A DNA stretch of 64,000 nt, taken from assembly GCA_036971715.1 (NCBI GenBank), contig JAVHJL010000008.1:2604001-2668000 (forward strand), given 5' to 3'. The translations under genes were made by a program, and so were the position numbers. Below, piece by piece: positions 34,980 through 47,444 of the stretch. How positions within the stretch are numbered: the first letter of the stretch is position 1; each line of letters starts with the position of its first letter. The notes beneath the pieces are model-generated. The model made no database searches, had not been told where the DNA came from, and saw only the letters and a program-made list of their open reading frames with translations. Source of the DNA: Arthrobotrys musiformis. Its lineage: Eukaryota > Ascomycota > Orbiliomycetes > Orbiliales > Orbiliaceae.

Positions 34980-36685
34980 ACAAAATCTCCGGCAAGTTAC
35001 CTGGGTAGATATACGAGCAACGTCTGGCTCCGATGAATGGGGTTTGTTGGACGCATGCCTAGTTTGAGGCCAACTACAAACCTGAAAGAATTCTAAAAGA
35101 GAATGGCAAGATATTAAATGAATGCGGGATTACAAAGAAACAACGGCCAGTGATGGGGGAGAAGCAGAAAGACGACCTGGCTTGGGGAGGATATCAAAAC
35201 GCAGAAAACCGCGATACAGCGCGAAAAAAACGCGAAAAAAAGAAAATCCACCAACGGAACATACGCTAAAAAATTATAGTGGCCCGGATCCTTCAGCGTG
35301 AGTTACCAATCTGCGGCTCTCGAAACATAAGCTGTGTGATATGGAAAAGTGGTAATTTCAATTTCAATTTAAACTTGATTATAGACTTTGGGGGTCACTA
35401 CGTCGCACAGCTGTCCGGATTTTAGGACTTTGAGGCTCATATTCCGGCTTCGGCCTCGGATTATACAACGCAGATTCTGGGCCGAGGCCGAAAATCTCGG
35501 GATGCCGATTTCAAGATCTCTGGGATACTGTCCCGAGCCGAGACTGGGATGCTACCAAACACAATGCTGCACATGTTCTAACGTAACACACAACATTTGA
35601 CAACTCCCTGATAATTGCGTTTATAGTTAGGTATACTTACGTATACGCGATTTAGAGACACGACTTGTTTACACGTATACGTCGATAGAGAGCGTATTGC
35701 CCCATTAGCATTTCCAAGAGCTTAAGACATTCACCTGAAAAGCTCCCAACGCCCTATCTTTTCTAGATTCTGGAATTCTAAACCGCCCAGATTGAAGTCA
35801 TCTGCCAGACTAGGATCCTGTGCAGCAAGCCCATAATCCAGGGCGAGACTGCATAGGATGCAGTGTAATGTTTCGGTCTCGCTCCAATTAATTGCACCTA
35901 TGCGCAAATAGTGAAGTAATAGAAAAAGATAATGAGGGCGGTGGCTACCGGGTCAAAGGATTGCGCTCGTATCACGAGTCGACTGTCGGAGCGGCGAACA
36001 CGTCGGCCTGGCGAAGATCGATCCCACGCGATGTATCGACGAGGCCACCCAAGCTATGAACATGTGACATCGATGCATCTACGATTTCGGGAACATTCTC
36101 GGAAGCGACCGCAGCAAGATACATTAGAGGCCACGTCGACGGCTCGTGGTGGGGGGCCTGGTACCAAACGTGCACAGGAAATAGACGAGATATCAATTGA
36201 TTGTTGTTCTAGATGCCTTTAGAAGAGTTGATGACTCATTGCCGCTACGTTTTTCAGCCTTATGACTATCTACCACGTGTCGTGTTAGCTTTCGGTCTAT
36301 GCTTATATCTCCGCATTTCTGCCATTTGGAAAACTAATGCACTCAATTGTGCAGTTGTAAACAATTGCACAGGGGGTAAAGTATTCAAGGCCTAAGGGCA
36401 CTAGGAAACTCACCGAATATCGGCAATTGCAACGTTATAGTAACATCGGGCCACGCCTTAAGAAGCCCCGTTACTAGCGGTTGGCGTATCGCCATTCCTC
36501 CCACTAGTTTGAGGCTATCACCCTCACTTGAATTTGTCGTAAGAGCTTTAGTTTTTGTCCCGTAGACCCACCGTCGTATCAGTCCCTCCCCTTATGATAA
36601 CGAGTCACGTCCATACCAAATCCACACCCAACTTTGAGATATGAGCGTTGGGAGTTCTGTCGAGCGGGCCACGGGGCTGCCCATA
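34980..36685. other. Intergenic with an ankyrin-like scrap
   Basis: Upstream region of zinc-finger gene A. On the minus strand about 35972-36196, the open frame contains WPLMYLAAVASENVPEIVDA, which resembles one ankyrin repeat but is isolated and has no gene structure around it. Nothing else recognised. Confidence 0.3.
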
Positions 36686-37105
36686 TCACGAGAAAGTTAG
36701 GAATTCCGTCGACGTTGTGAAGTTACTACATGCTGGCCTCGTTCCCAGCCTCACCCAAGGTGGTCCCTGCATGCTAAAAGGTCGTAGAATCGTGGCTTTT
36801 TGATGTGGAGGGTTGGTGCAATTGGTAAATCCAGCTAAATGCCAATAGCCCCGGGCTTCAAGCGCCTTGAGCAATTCGTCGGTGTAGTGTCGCTGGTTCC
36901 AGGTCGCCTCGTAAACCAGATGGCCAGAGCTAGCCGAAGATTCCAGTTGGTATCCATAACTCGAGTCGATCCAAATGATCTTATCGGATCGATCTGGTGG
37001 CAAATAATTTTGATCAATTAAGCCAAAACTATCATATAAGTTGTCCCGTACCAAGACCTGGGTGTCATATGAGGCCGAGGATGTTCCGGAATTCTTGAAC
37101 TCTGT
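36686..37105 (-). pseudogene. Coding-like relic, unidentified
   Basis: A minus frame open for about 140 codons with balanced, protein-like composition (DNLYDSFGLIDQNYLPPDRS; DELLKALEARGYWHLAGF) but no in-frame ATG until near its end. A good acceptor (ATCTTACAG) precedes it, so it may be the last exon of a lost or decayed gene. It ends within a copy of the dispersed motif (GGCTGGGAACGAGGCC, about 36734-36749), so a mobile element may have cut into it. No family recognised. Confidence 0.3.
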
Positions 37106-37825
37106 AAGATATCAATTGTGCACATGTGTCCTGCCGGCCGCGCTCGCTGCGTATATGCCATGCCAGCAAGATCAATTTATCTGAAACCCATCGTCCGCCG
37201 GGGTCTTGAATTCAAGCATGATATTGTTGCATTGCCGTGCACGTGGCTATTTCTGCGGAGTAAGAATGCATTGACCAGGCTCGCGTTGCCACGTCCATTT
37301 ACGTTGTCGTTGCGGTTGTTTATGCCCATCACGATGCTGATAAGCACCTAGCGTCCCAAAACGTGTAGATACCCGATTCGGTCGTATTCGCCCATTGTTA
37401 CACAGGAATAGCGAACAGGAGCTAATCCAATGATTTGAATAAATTGCGACTAAAAGATAGCAAAGGCCCGGATTACCCCGTCCTCGCTCCGTTGAGCGGC
37501 GCCACTCGGTCTAAGGCAAACTTTAAAGGTATCCTGCAGGGTCCAGAGTTCCAGAGTTCCTCGAGGGTTTGTCGTAGATTGTGAATCCGGTTCCAAGTCC
37601 ATTGGTGGGTCCAGGGTCCTTTGCATTGCATTGATCAAAAACCGGGGAAGGCAAGAAGGAGGCACCCATTTTAAATATAAGTTGCCAGGGTGTATAACAG
37701 TACCAGGGTAGCTCGAAGCTTAGGTCTGAATGGACTAGCGTGTGGTGTGCGCCGACCCTAGGCAGGGTTCTGGCGTCGGCTCGGCAATATCATAACCTGG
37801 AAGCTGGCCATTGATGTCGACCGGA

Positions 37826-38425
37826 TTATCCATAACCAGATATAGAGCGTCGTAAACCAATTCTTTTCGTACCAAAAAGAACATGGACTGACAGAAAGTC
37901 AACTACTGAAAGGAGTACAGGCCCATAAGTTCGTTGGCTTTCCAGTGTCAAGAAATAGTCTCGAATCCAAGGCAGAAAGAAAGCATCCGCACCAGGAGTG
38001 AATAGATGAGTATTGAGAAAAGCGCGCAAAACCAATATCCAAATCCAGAGATGCACGCGTCGGAGCGGGCTTGAAGAACCGAGATCCAGATGTGTATACA
38101 CGGAAGCGAAAGTATTGCTCATTCCCAACCGGTTCAGTGAACAGCCCCTTCGGGCATCGTGACGTTGGAGTTATCTGATAGGCCAAACATAGCAAAAGGT
38201 TGCAAAAAATCGGAGTCCAGGTTTAGAGCCAAGGGTCCAGAAACGACAGATAGTTGGAAAATAGGATCCTTCGTAGGTATTGTCCGTACATGGCCAAATA
38301 ATATTCGAAACTCGAAAGGTCGGTCATAAGAACAGTCTGTTGAAGCATATCCTCCCACCTACTTCTCAGTTGGTCCAAAGAAACTCGAAATATGCTCGAT
38401 ATTGACGTGCTTTATCCAATATCCA
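37826..38425 (-). pseudogene. Decayed gene with frame breaks, unidentified
   Basis: Two overlapping minus frames look coding in turn. About 38425-38260 reads as SLDQLRSRWEDMLQQTVLMT and SSFEYYLAMYGQYLRRILF up to a stop after FLDPWL. The neighbouring frame then gives ALNLDSDFLQPFAMFGLSDN up to a TGA, and a further frame continues (VLRAFLNTHLFTPGADAFFL, then PWIRDYFLTL). Changing frame twice with stops at the joins is what an old gene with small indels and stop mutations looks like; undetected introns are the alternative. The TPGADAFFLPWIRDYFLTL stretch is faintly like the C-terminal parts of fungal ankyrin-repeat proteins, which is only a hint. Confidence 0.35.
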
Positions 38426-38429
38426 CACC

Positions 38430-41386
38430 AATTCTGTCGAACCCCCATGTTGAATAGCATTGGTGTCAAAAACCAGAAAACTTTTCGGCAAGGTAGTGCA
38501 GGGTCATGCAGTTTTTATACGTTAAAACGGGTGAAAGGTTACAAGTTCTTCGAATTTGGCACCGTGGAGGTGAAATCTTGCATAAAGGTGGGTCCGTATC
38601 GGCAAGGCGAAAGTGCATGCGACGAAATTAGGTCTGGAATCAGTTTAAACCCTTGACGTTTCTGTCTCTAGTTGCACCTCGACATCGTTATCCCAGTTCA
38701 AAAATGGGATATGTGCGCACAACCGTACAGCTGGCTAAAGAATAAGAATAGTGAGGCAACAACTGCGATTGGATGTTTTGACGAGAAGTTTTCTTTCAGC
38801 AACACTCTAACGTGTCAAAACTCGAAAGGAAGAATGGTGATCAAAACTGTTTTGTTGAGGATCAGAGTGGTTGAGATTCACCCACGACTTTTCTTCGATA
38901 TAGCAGGACGTACAGAATATGTACGTGCGACGTGTACCAAGACACAAAGTTCTGGCCACGGGATATGCCAGTCATAGCGCAGAAAACTGGATCGACAATG
39001 CGAGTCCATCGACATCGTGCTCAATTTTTAGAATCCTGGTATTTTATTGGGCTTCACTAAACAATGGGCAAATATAAATCAGGCTATTGTCCTCTATCTC
39101 TGACGTGAGATCGGGGTCCATTCCGAAACCTTACATTCTTAATCCCTAGGCATCGAAAGAAATATCGCCTGACTTTTCGGATTCGCAAATATCCCGTTAT
39201 CGGCTAGAATCACGGCACCTCGAGGCCGATCTTTCCGGACAGTTTCCTGTCTCCTGCACACGATCAAAATGTCATCCTGCCCATGACAGCCTGTGCAAGG
39301 GAAAAAACCGACATATCCTTAAAAAGGAGTGGCTACGATCGGCAACCCGCCTCGAATTGCTAACCGGACATCGTAAAGTCCCAATTGCCCCCATGAAGCC
39401 GGAAAAATTGTCGTCAAGTGCAAGGGTTTTCATATTCTTCGCACATTTTGGTGTTACAGAAGTGTCGAGAAGGTTCGAGGCGGTGGTCGCCTCATTCTCG
39501 GCTCGCTAATTCAACAGAAAAGAGCTTAGCGCTAAAAATAGGCCTACAGGTACGATATGCTGTTGACTACAGGGGCCACGATAGAGGACATCGAAATGCA
39601 ACATATAACACAATGCCCTCCAGCCCAATTTCATCACGCTCACCACATATATGACTAGCTATAAATACGAACGAGAACTTCAAAACCCCGGCCTCGAGGT
39701 TTCTCTAATACCTAATCGTGTATTTACCAGAATCTTTCACTCAGCGCCTTCTACTTTTGTTTCCTTACCAAAACAGAAAAAAGATCACAAGGTTCGTATA
39801 CGCAGACAAACAGTGGAGATGTCAGCATGCAGAAATCCACGCAATTGTATGCAATGCGCAGATATCTGAGTTCGTTGTGTTGAAGGTATACATCTTTGGC
39901 CTCGAGGTATGCACCTTTAACAAGAGATGCCCGGAGCCCGAGCTACGTAAGCTAGCAAGGGAGACGCCCAATAAATCAAATTCGCAAAGCGTGTAATACG
40001 GTTGAATCCAAATGTGAACGCTTCGTGCTAAGTCATGAGCATTTCTAATAGTGAAGATGAGACCTAGGTCAGAAATTTGGAGCTTGCCACCGAGGGCCCA
40101 CAACGCGCAAAATCCAACGGGTTCGAACGAGACCAGATTCGGCATACCGTTTGATCAGGCTGCCCTCACAAGTTTACCGACTAGGGTTGGTGCCAGAAGC
40201 TCTCGGTAATATTGTAGTTTGCACGTGTAGCACCGAAGGGGTCACTATGATGGCATAGTCCAGATTACTGGCCGGTCATTACCCCATAACTATGCGCATG
40301 CCGCCAATAACTAGAATCCTAAGGATAGTTAATTCAGGAGGGCAGGGAGGTTTCCCACCCCCCCTAAAAACCGGACGGAAGTAATTTGAATTCATGAAGG
40401 GACACCGCGAAATGGAATTCGATGACATAGACACATATCCAACACTGAGGTTGGGAATTTTCAATATATTTTGCTGCATTGAACTAATGTGGCCAGCAGG
40501 CTGTTGATTTAGGGTACATCAAGGCTAGGTACCGGTGGGTTAATATTGCGACCTGAAGGCCTTGCGCTAGTATTATAAGCTCAAAGCCAGCCCACAATTT
40601 GCACGCTAGTTCTGTGTTGCTAGTTACAACTAGACTGTACGCGCTAGCTTCAAGACTGCTAGTTTCTAGGTTATAGCAATACTTATAAGCGTATGCCTGC
40701 TCATATCTATAGAATATGGGTGCATTACAACTTGTGATGTTCATCGCCAAGGCTCAGCCTAGCTGCCTTATAAATTTAAACTGGCACCGTATCAGGTTTT
40801 TACCCAGCCTCGCGCGAAAGACATTTTGTAAACTCAATCTCAGGCAATTAAACCCACTAATCTGACAGCTCGTGAGACTCGATATTATATTCTTGATAGG
40901 GCGGCCCCCAGTCTAATTATTGATACAGGTCTGAATGAGCGGGAAAAGATAAGCTTGGAAATATTAGGTCATGATCCCATATAAAAGGGGAGTTTAGGTG
41001 ATATAACTAGCTATATGGTACGATGAATGTGTATCTTTGGGAACTGGACGCTGAAATACAAGTATACGTAGCTATACTGAGATATTACTAAAGCGGGTAT
41101 GAACTTAAGGGGTGAATTGGATTTATCAGGGATCGGGATTTCCTTCGCCGAATTGGTAATTGGTGAAGTCTAGGGAAAGAAGGTAGAACGCCATACAATT
41201 CTTGTCATACAAAAAGTCTGGAAAACTGGTACAAGATAGAGGAATGGTCGGCCTCGTAGGCTGTATTAGTCCTACGGAGCAATACCAACAGGGCTGCCAT
41301 CAAAAATAGGGTATGATAGCTGCCGCTAGGGATATTTAGGTGCATGCCGGCAACGGCGCTAAAACATTTGAATACCAAGTAATTAA
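38430..41386. other. Gene-poor, nothing recognised
   Basis: Frames on both strands are short and without motifs. A partial copy of the dispersed motif (GTTCGAACGAGACCAG) lies at about 40123-40138. Confidence 0.35.
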
Positions 41387-42525
41387 TCACGTGTAGCCTT
41401 GAAATAGGTCTTGGTCTGGGTAGTATTGAGGCTGTACTACGTCGGTGTTGATGTCGTACATCAACGCTGGATACAACCCGAGGTGGTGATTTGGAAAGTT
41501 TTCCTAACCAATGCCACATTAGCTTTTCAATATTCCGCATTTAAAATAATGTTGGCCCCAAATTTTTTGAAAAATACCTTGCTGTCAGCCAGAAATTCTT
41601 TGTTTGTCCGCCAACGATAATGTCGACTATAGTGATACTCGCTATCTTCATCGCCATCGAAATGAGATGGATGAACATGAGGGTAGTGTCGCGGCAAGCA
41701 AGTTCGTATCAAATGATTCTTGGTGTCTTCTACTCTCGCTTTTGGTTGCTGGCAGTGCCTGCATTGGTAAAGGTTGATGTGTTCTGAGACATGTCGTCTT
41801 GAAGAGAGGATTACGAATGTCAATGCTGCTCGATATGGCTTTGATTTCAAGATAAGATTCTTGTTATGTGGACAAACTTACATATATCTACTTTGTTTCC
41901 TAAAATCACGATTGCATTCAGGACAGACGTAAATTCTTCGATTGTTTTCATCGGAGACTGCGGCCCTCCACAGTGGCTGGACAAAGAGTGATCGCGGAGA
42001 AATGATTTCTTCTTTGCTTGTGATATAGGATGGTAGTATCTGGGCCCCACGAGCTCGAGATTCCCGGCAAGCAATGCGAAACATTTGCTGTACAGGGCGA
42101 GACTCAGGTATCCAGACTGGGGAGCATTGTTCAGCCAGTATGTTCGGATACCGCGCGTTGATACACGCAGCGCAAAAGATTGGATCGTCGTTTAGTTCTT
42201 CCACATAGAAGGTTAATTGGGTTGCAGGAAGCCAGTCCGACTGTCAGATATTAATCATGTTAGTGACGATTTGGAAGCTACCATACCATCAGATATTTTG
42301 CAGATGAGGCCTTATAGGCCTTATAGTTGTACATACTTGGGATTGGCAACCTGGTTGGCAACATCTAACGGAACAGACGATATCCGTAGGGGCAAGATGG
42401 AAAGAATTTTGCGCCTGTACTGCCCCTTGATTGGAGCCAGATGCTGCAGCTGAAACTACAGTTGGGGGGTAAGCTGGAAGCCTTGAAGCTCTAGGGCGGA
42501 CGACGGGCGTTCCTGAAGTGCTCAT
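41387..42525 (-). CDS. C2H2 zinc-finger protein B with N-terminal Cys module
   Basis: Four exons: 42525-42337, 42240-41882, 41797-41578, 41503-41387 (introns 96, 84 and 74 nt; donors GTATGT, GTAAGT, GTATTT), about 294 aa, in phase throughout. Seen: a Cys cluster C51, C55, C56, C60 just before intron 1; then TF74, C86-x2-C89 and YP95; finger 1 C169-x2-C172-x12-H185-x3-H189, cut by intron 2 in the codon for residue 183 (phase 2); finger 2 of C2HC form, C195-x2-C198-x12-H211-x4-C216; an acidic, Tyr-rich tail (HPSHFDGDEDSEYHYSRHYR). Likely a nuclear zinc-binding regulator of unknown target. The module before the fingers matches protein C in spacing and intron position. The last exon was chosen because it removes an early stop and gives a sensible end (QYYPDQDLFQGYT). 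Confidence 0.75.
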
Positions 42526-45500
42526 GATGCTAGCAGATTTAATGCTCTTTTGGATGAGAGTAAAACACTAGTACTAGAGAGAACAAGAGAGAGGGGATTA
42601 TGGTGACGTATGATATATTGTATGGCGCTGTAATAAAGTTTTGGGATTTTAGCGACCATGATGAAGCTTCATAAGCCGTTATATATGCTGTTACTTGCGA
42701 AGGGGGCAGGCATCTTTTTTTTCTTGCGTTATTTGGATGACCCGCAGCGAATAGCAAACAAAGCCTCTCAGTTAGGAACGGACAAGCTCGGGGCCTGAAT
42801 ACAGTTGAGGATCGATATAGGACGAGAACTCAGAAGTTAAGAAAGCTGCCAGTTTAATGCAAGAAGTATATCTAACTTGCCTCATGACTCTGTCGCCGCA
42901 GCCCAAAGTTGGAATTCCTGGGTGTAACCAGGGTGTATTTTCAGAAACACATGCACATATGTCCACAGTGGAATATAAGGCTACAAAAAGTCAGGGGATC
43001 TTGTACATGTGCAAGGGACCTTTCGGGAGCGGTGCTGTCCTGGGATGTTCGGAACCCCGAGCTGCAGTGCCCAGGGACACGCAATGGGGGGCTACTAAGC
43101 TGTCGCTAGAGTCAAGGAGGTGACGGATATCCGTGAGGCTCTGTTCTGGGCTTCATTACTAAGGTTAGACGGTCAACTCACACTATTTGATCATATGATT
43201 ACTAACGCATGCTATCATTCCTGTATCCGTAGATGCATACCTGGAGGATCTTGGGCTGTCGTATCAGCCACAGGGTAAATTGAACAACTGCAGGTCGCGA
43301 TCAGGCCCCTACACCTCATAGACGGTTCTAAACGTGACGGTCGACTCATCCCGGATGATAGGGCATAAGCCTCCGCAAACGTAATTAGAATAAGAATTTC
43401 TGTCGCTCCACTTACTTGATCTAGCAAAGCGGGCCCGATATCACAAGCTGTCGCGTTGGGATTTTCATGCCGCACTTGATGTGGATTCCGTGCTGGCTCA
43501 TGACTCGACCTTGTACCTGATAGCCTGTCACTTATAGGAAAGAAAAAATAAAAAGAAGGAGATATATATATCCAGATCGGTGTGTCATTTTGACCGGGTA
43601 ATTCTCTGGTTTCAATAGCGAGGATTTCTATCGTTTGTCTTGTAGATGTCCTATTTGTATTTTCATGCAGTGAAGGGACGCTTGTGTGAAGTATTTTGTG
43701 TTGAAGCCTGGTGCTGATTCACCGTTCGCTTGATTGCCTAGTTTACAGGCAGCGTTCGAATTCCCGCCCTGGACCCGCACTATTGCGACCTCCACGCCAG
43801 GCAGGGGTGATTTTGGGCAAACATCAGCAAGAATAGGTCCGGTTCCGGGTCGAGATTGTGACAGCATTCGAAATCGCATAGCCTCCAGGGCGACTTGGGT
43901 ATGGCCAGGCCGTCTGGAATGTCGTTAGGGATGAGCTCATAGGCCCATAGGGTATGAGCCTCCACGTTGATATGTGAGTACTGTGATGTCCTAGGCCCGC
44001 ACCTCTCATGTCACTCAGAAAATCGATGTTCGTACTACGAGGCCAATTGCATTTGCGCACAATCCGGTGGGGATTGGTGAACCGCGGTGATATTCCAAAA
44101 TTGGTGATCGTTGGTTTGACCGCGGAGCGGTATTGATTTCAGACCATGGCGACCATGATTTTCGGTGAAACATTCGAACAAAACCCGAGAATGCTGGGAC
44201 CCATGTTCCAAACGGATTGCCAATGTTTGCAGAACGCAGTTTCGAATCGAATCTGACGTTTTGGAACCCCGTCCAGCCCCAGGGTAGTACCAATCCTTCA
44301 CCACTCATGTCGTTTCAAAAAAAGCCCCAACGCTACAGCCGAATCGGTACGTTATAGACAGGCTCGGCCGGCATGCACGAGGAGCAGTCAGAACAGGGAC
44401 GGTGCAATTTTTAGCCTCAGGGACAATGCATTACCCCGGAAAATTCATTGACGCGAGGTTCTTGATAGACACAGCCGCTGGGACGACAAAGCCATTATCA
44501 TTGGGTACGTACGTGTTGGCCGTGGTGACGTTTCGCAAACACGTATGAACAAAATTTATGGTTTGACTGACGGCTAGTTCCTCAACTTCGCGGCTCGTTC
44601 ATGTATCTGGAGTTTCGCTGGCTGGATGCTCTGTAGGGTATTCCGAACAAGGCTTTGCGAAGCTGCCTATGGGTGTGAGGCGAGCAAGTTCTAGGGAGTT
44701 TCCGCCTGGACCTATGTATCGAAGCCCACATCTACCTTCGCAACGTTAACATGCAAAAAATGAGGAAATTTATTAGCCAAGTGCGTCTGGATTCGAGGCT
44801 AGGCCAAGTAACTTAGCAAGCTTGAGCGACCGCTGAATCAGTGTGGTTTGCGGTCCCCGAGGTATGGGTCATCACGGGGGTAGACTATAGCGAATGCTTT
44901 ACCTTGCATAGTCTACACTTGCAGCCTTCTATCCCCGGGATTGTGATTCGCTGAAGCATCTTACTACAGATTACTTTCGGGACTATCTTGTGTCACCAGG
45001 AAACAAAGTTTCATCTTTGAGAAATTAGCCGCTGATGAGCCAGTAGCTTTTGTCAGGTGAAGGGACGGGCCAACATAAGCTTATAAGCTAGGTATGCATC
45101 GCAAATCTCGACCTTATCGGTGTTCGACCTCACATCACCATGATCTTTGCAACTTTTCAACTGAAGCTTCCCATTGGTGTTCCGAGTATTCGAAGGGCCC
45201 GATACCACCTACCTGGTTTCTACGACGGGTTCCAGTGCAGTGGCTTGGGAATTTTTGGCTTAGTCTGTCCCGCCCCCCCCGTCGCGTTGCAAGCACAGCG
45301 TAACGCACTTCAGGTTCTAGAAGCAAATCCGCACAAACTATACGGTCGCGGTATTGCATTGCGGACACGGAGTGTGCGGCGCCGTCGTGTCGGTAGGGCC
45401 GTAATAATGATTAATCTAGCCCTTCTCATAATGACTTTATTGAGGGGCGGATTAATTTTACTATTAATATCTGACTAAGAGGTTTTCGTCATTTCGATGA

Positions 45501-47444
45501 CGAGTATCAAGCTCTGGGCGTAACGTTAAGGACTGATCATAACGATAGCATATCGTAGCATCGGGAAAACACTGCCTGTTTAGGATCATAAGATTATGTC
45601 ACAAACTGAACAGCAATTGAAGTAGGTAGTATCAATTTCTGTGAAAGGTAAAACTCATCTTCTATAACATCTTAATGTATTTAAATTGCCTCGATGACTA
45701 TTTTTTTTGTTTTTATTTTTGTTAAGAAATATTGAGTTAACTAAGTAGTTGCAACGATGTTGCAATGTTGTGATATTGCATATTGCGTTGAAGCCTGGAT
45801 TTGAAGCTATCGTTGAAGCTTCGATATTGATATATTAGGCATGCATCTGGCGTTGGCATCGACCATTTCTCGAACCTTTGGCCCGCATACCTACCGTAGA
45901 TATCATACGTATACAGCTATATATATCGTATGCAAATCACGACTAGAAGATGATGGATACTCAGTGCGGGATATACGTGTCGTGGTGGGTCCCACGAAAT
46001 TAATTTCGAAAGAGCTTAGATGTAATATATGCCTGTGGCAGTACAATTGTTCATGAATTGGCGGTTGCGCAAGCGTATTGCGGCTCAGGTTACAAGATGT
46101 TTCATTTTGATATCAATTGGCACCTCGCAATAGCTTCCTTTCGTGAAATACCTACTTGAATAAACAAAGGTACTGTACTGTGCGATTCGCAGAATAACCC
46201 AAAACCAACACACCCGCCAAGCTTACTGGTTCCACCGCAGTACAGCGATTCTAGTGGGATGGAATCGCGGAGTTTTACGAATACATGTCTTGATTTGATA
46301 GATGTGGGATCGAGTTAAGGGGCTGGATTGGGGTACCCTAGCCTGCCTGCAAAGATCCGTGGCTACCTGCAGCGCGCGATGGGAGGCGTTCCAATTGGCG
46401 GGAATACGCGTCTTTGAGGCTACGGGCTCCCCCCACGCAAGCGGGTGTGAGTCTCAAGTCTTCAATGTGACAATGATTGCATAACTAGCATTCTCAATAC
46501 AGATGTCTCGGAGGATAGAAGTCGGGAGTTATTAGTGCAATCAAACCGTAGGCTACTTCCGAGCCGAGATGTTGTAAATGCCGCAAATGATGAAGGTGCG
46601 ACTTGTCTGACGAGCCTCCTGGTTGCTTATAGTAAGTATATACATGTATATACATGTATACATGCATAAGTTTATAAAAAGCCGTGATCGGGTACACATG
46701 TACTATTGCTGGTGACGAATAGCCCGGAGGCCCATTACCTTTAGCTAAAATGTCTTGACACGCTAGGCCTCCCCAACTTAGTGTCCACGTCCTTAAATCG
46801 TTTTGGACTCCTAGCTTTCCCAGGTCTCGGTACGAGGCAATCCTAGCTTGTAGAAACTCGAATATAAAGCTATAAATTAATATCGCTATGGCTTCTGCGG
46901 TCAGCCTGATACGCCGCTCTAGGGCCGTATGAATTTTAAAAGAGAATTAAATCTGGATTGAAATTAGGGTTATAAAAGACTAAAATGTGAAGCTATTATC
47001 AAGCTAGCTATAAGCATGTATATGTAGGCTTTTTATAGCGGTGCTATCAAGAAGGACGGAATATTATAAAAGGACAGGGGCGTGTATGCAAGGGTGTATT
47101 AAGGGAGCCCTCCGTGTACTTGGGCACAATAATTAAGGAATAGAAAGGCGGTAGAGTCTTTGAGGGCTGGTGAAGAGGAGTCGTACGAGCCATAGTTGGA
47201 TTCGCGAAATTTTTGAAACTTCAGTTTTCGAACAAGGGGAACCCCATATCATCATTTAGCCATGAATGAGCCGTGGAGTCTTTTGTTTTTTTCCAATTTT
47301 TTAGTTTAGGGATGGGAATCGTTTAGCGGTTAGATCTTCTGGACAGTTCGGTATTCCAATGGGAGTAACTGGTCTTCTGCTAGGAACATTGCGCGTGTGC
47401 TGCCGATGAGCTAGGTTGAGGGATGATTCGCTGGGCGGGAGGGC
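42526..47444. other. 5-kb gene-poor stretch
   Basis: No supported gene. A 112-codon plus frame at 45140-45478 and overlapping minus frames at 44015-44308 are open but have no start, splice or motif evidence. A TATACATGTATA-rich microsatellite-like stretch lies at about 46630-46665. Confidence 0.35.

Noticed and set aside
46625..46665. TATACATG repeats as a possible CRISPR or regulatory array
   Set aside because: It is a simple microsatellite of alternating TATACATG units with no spacers.
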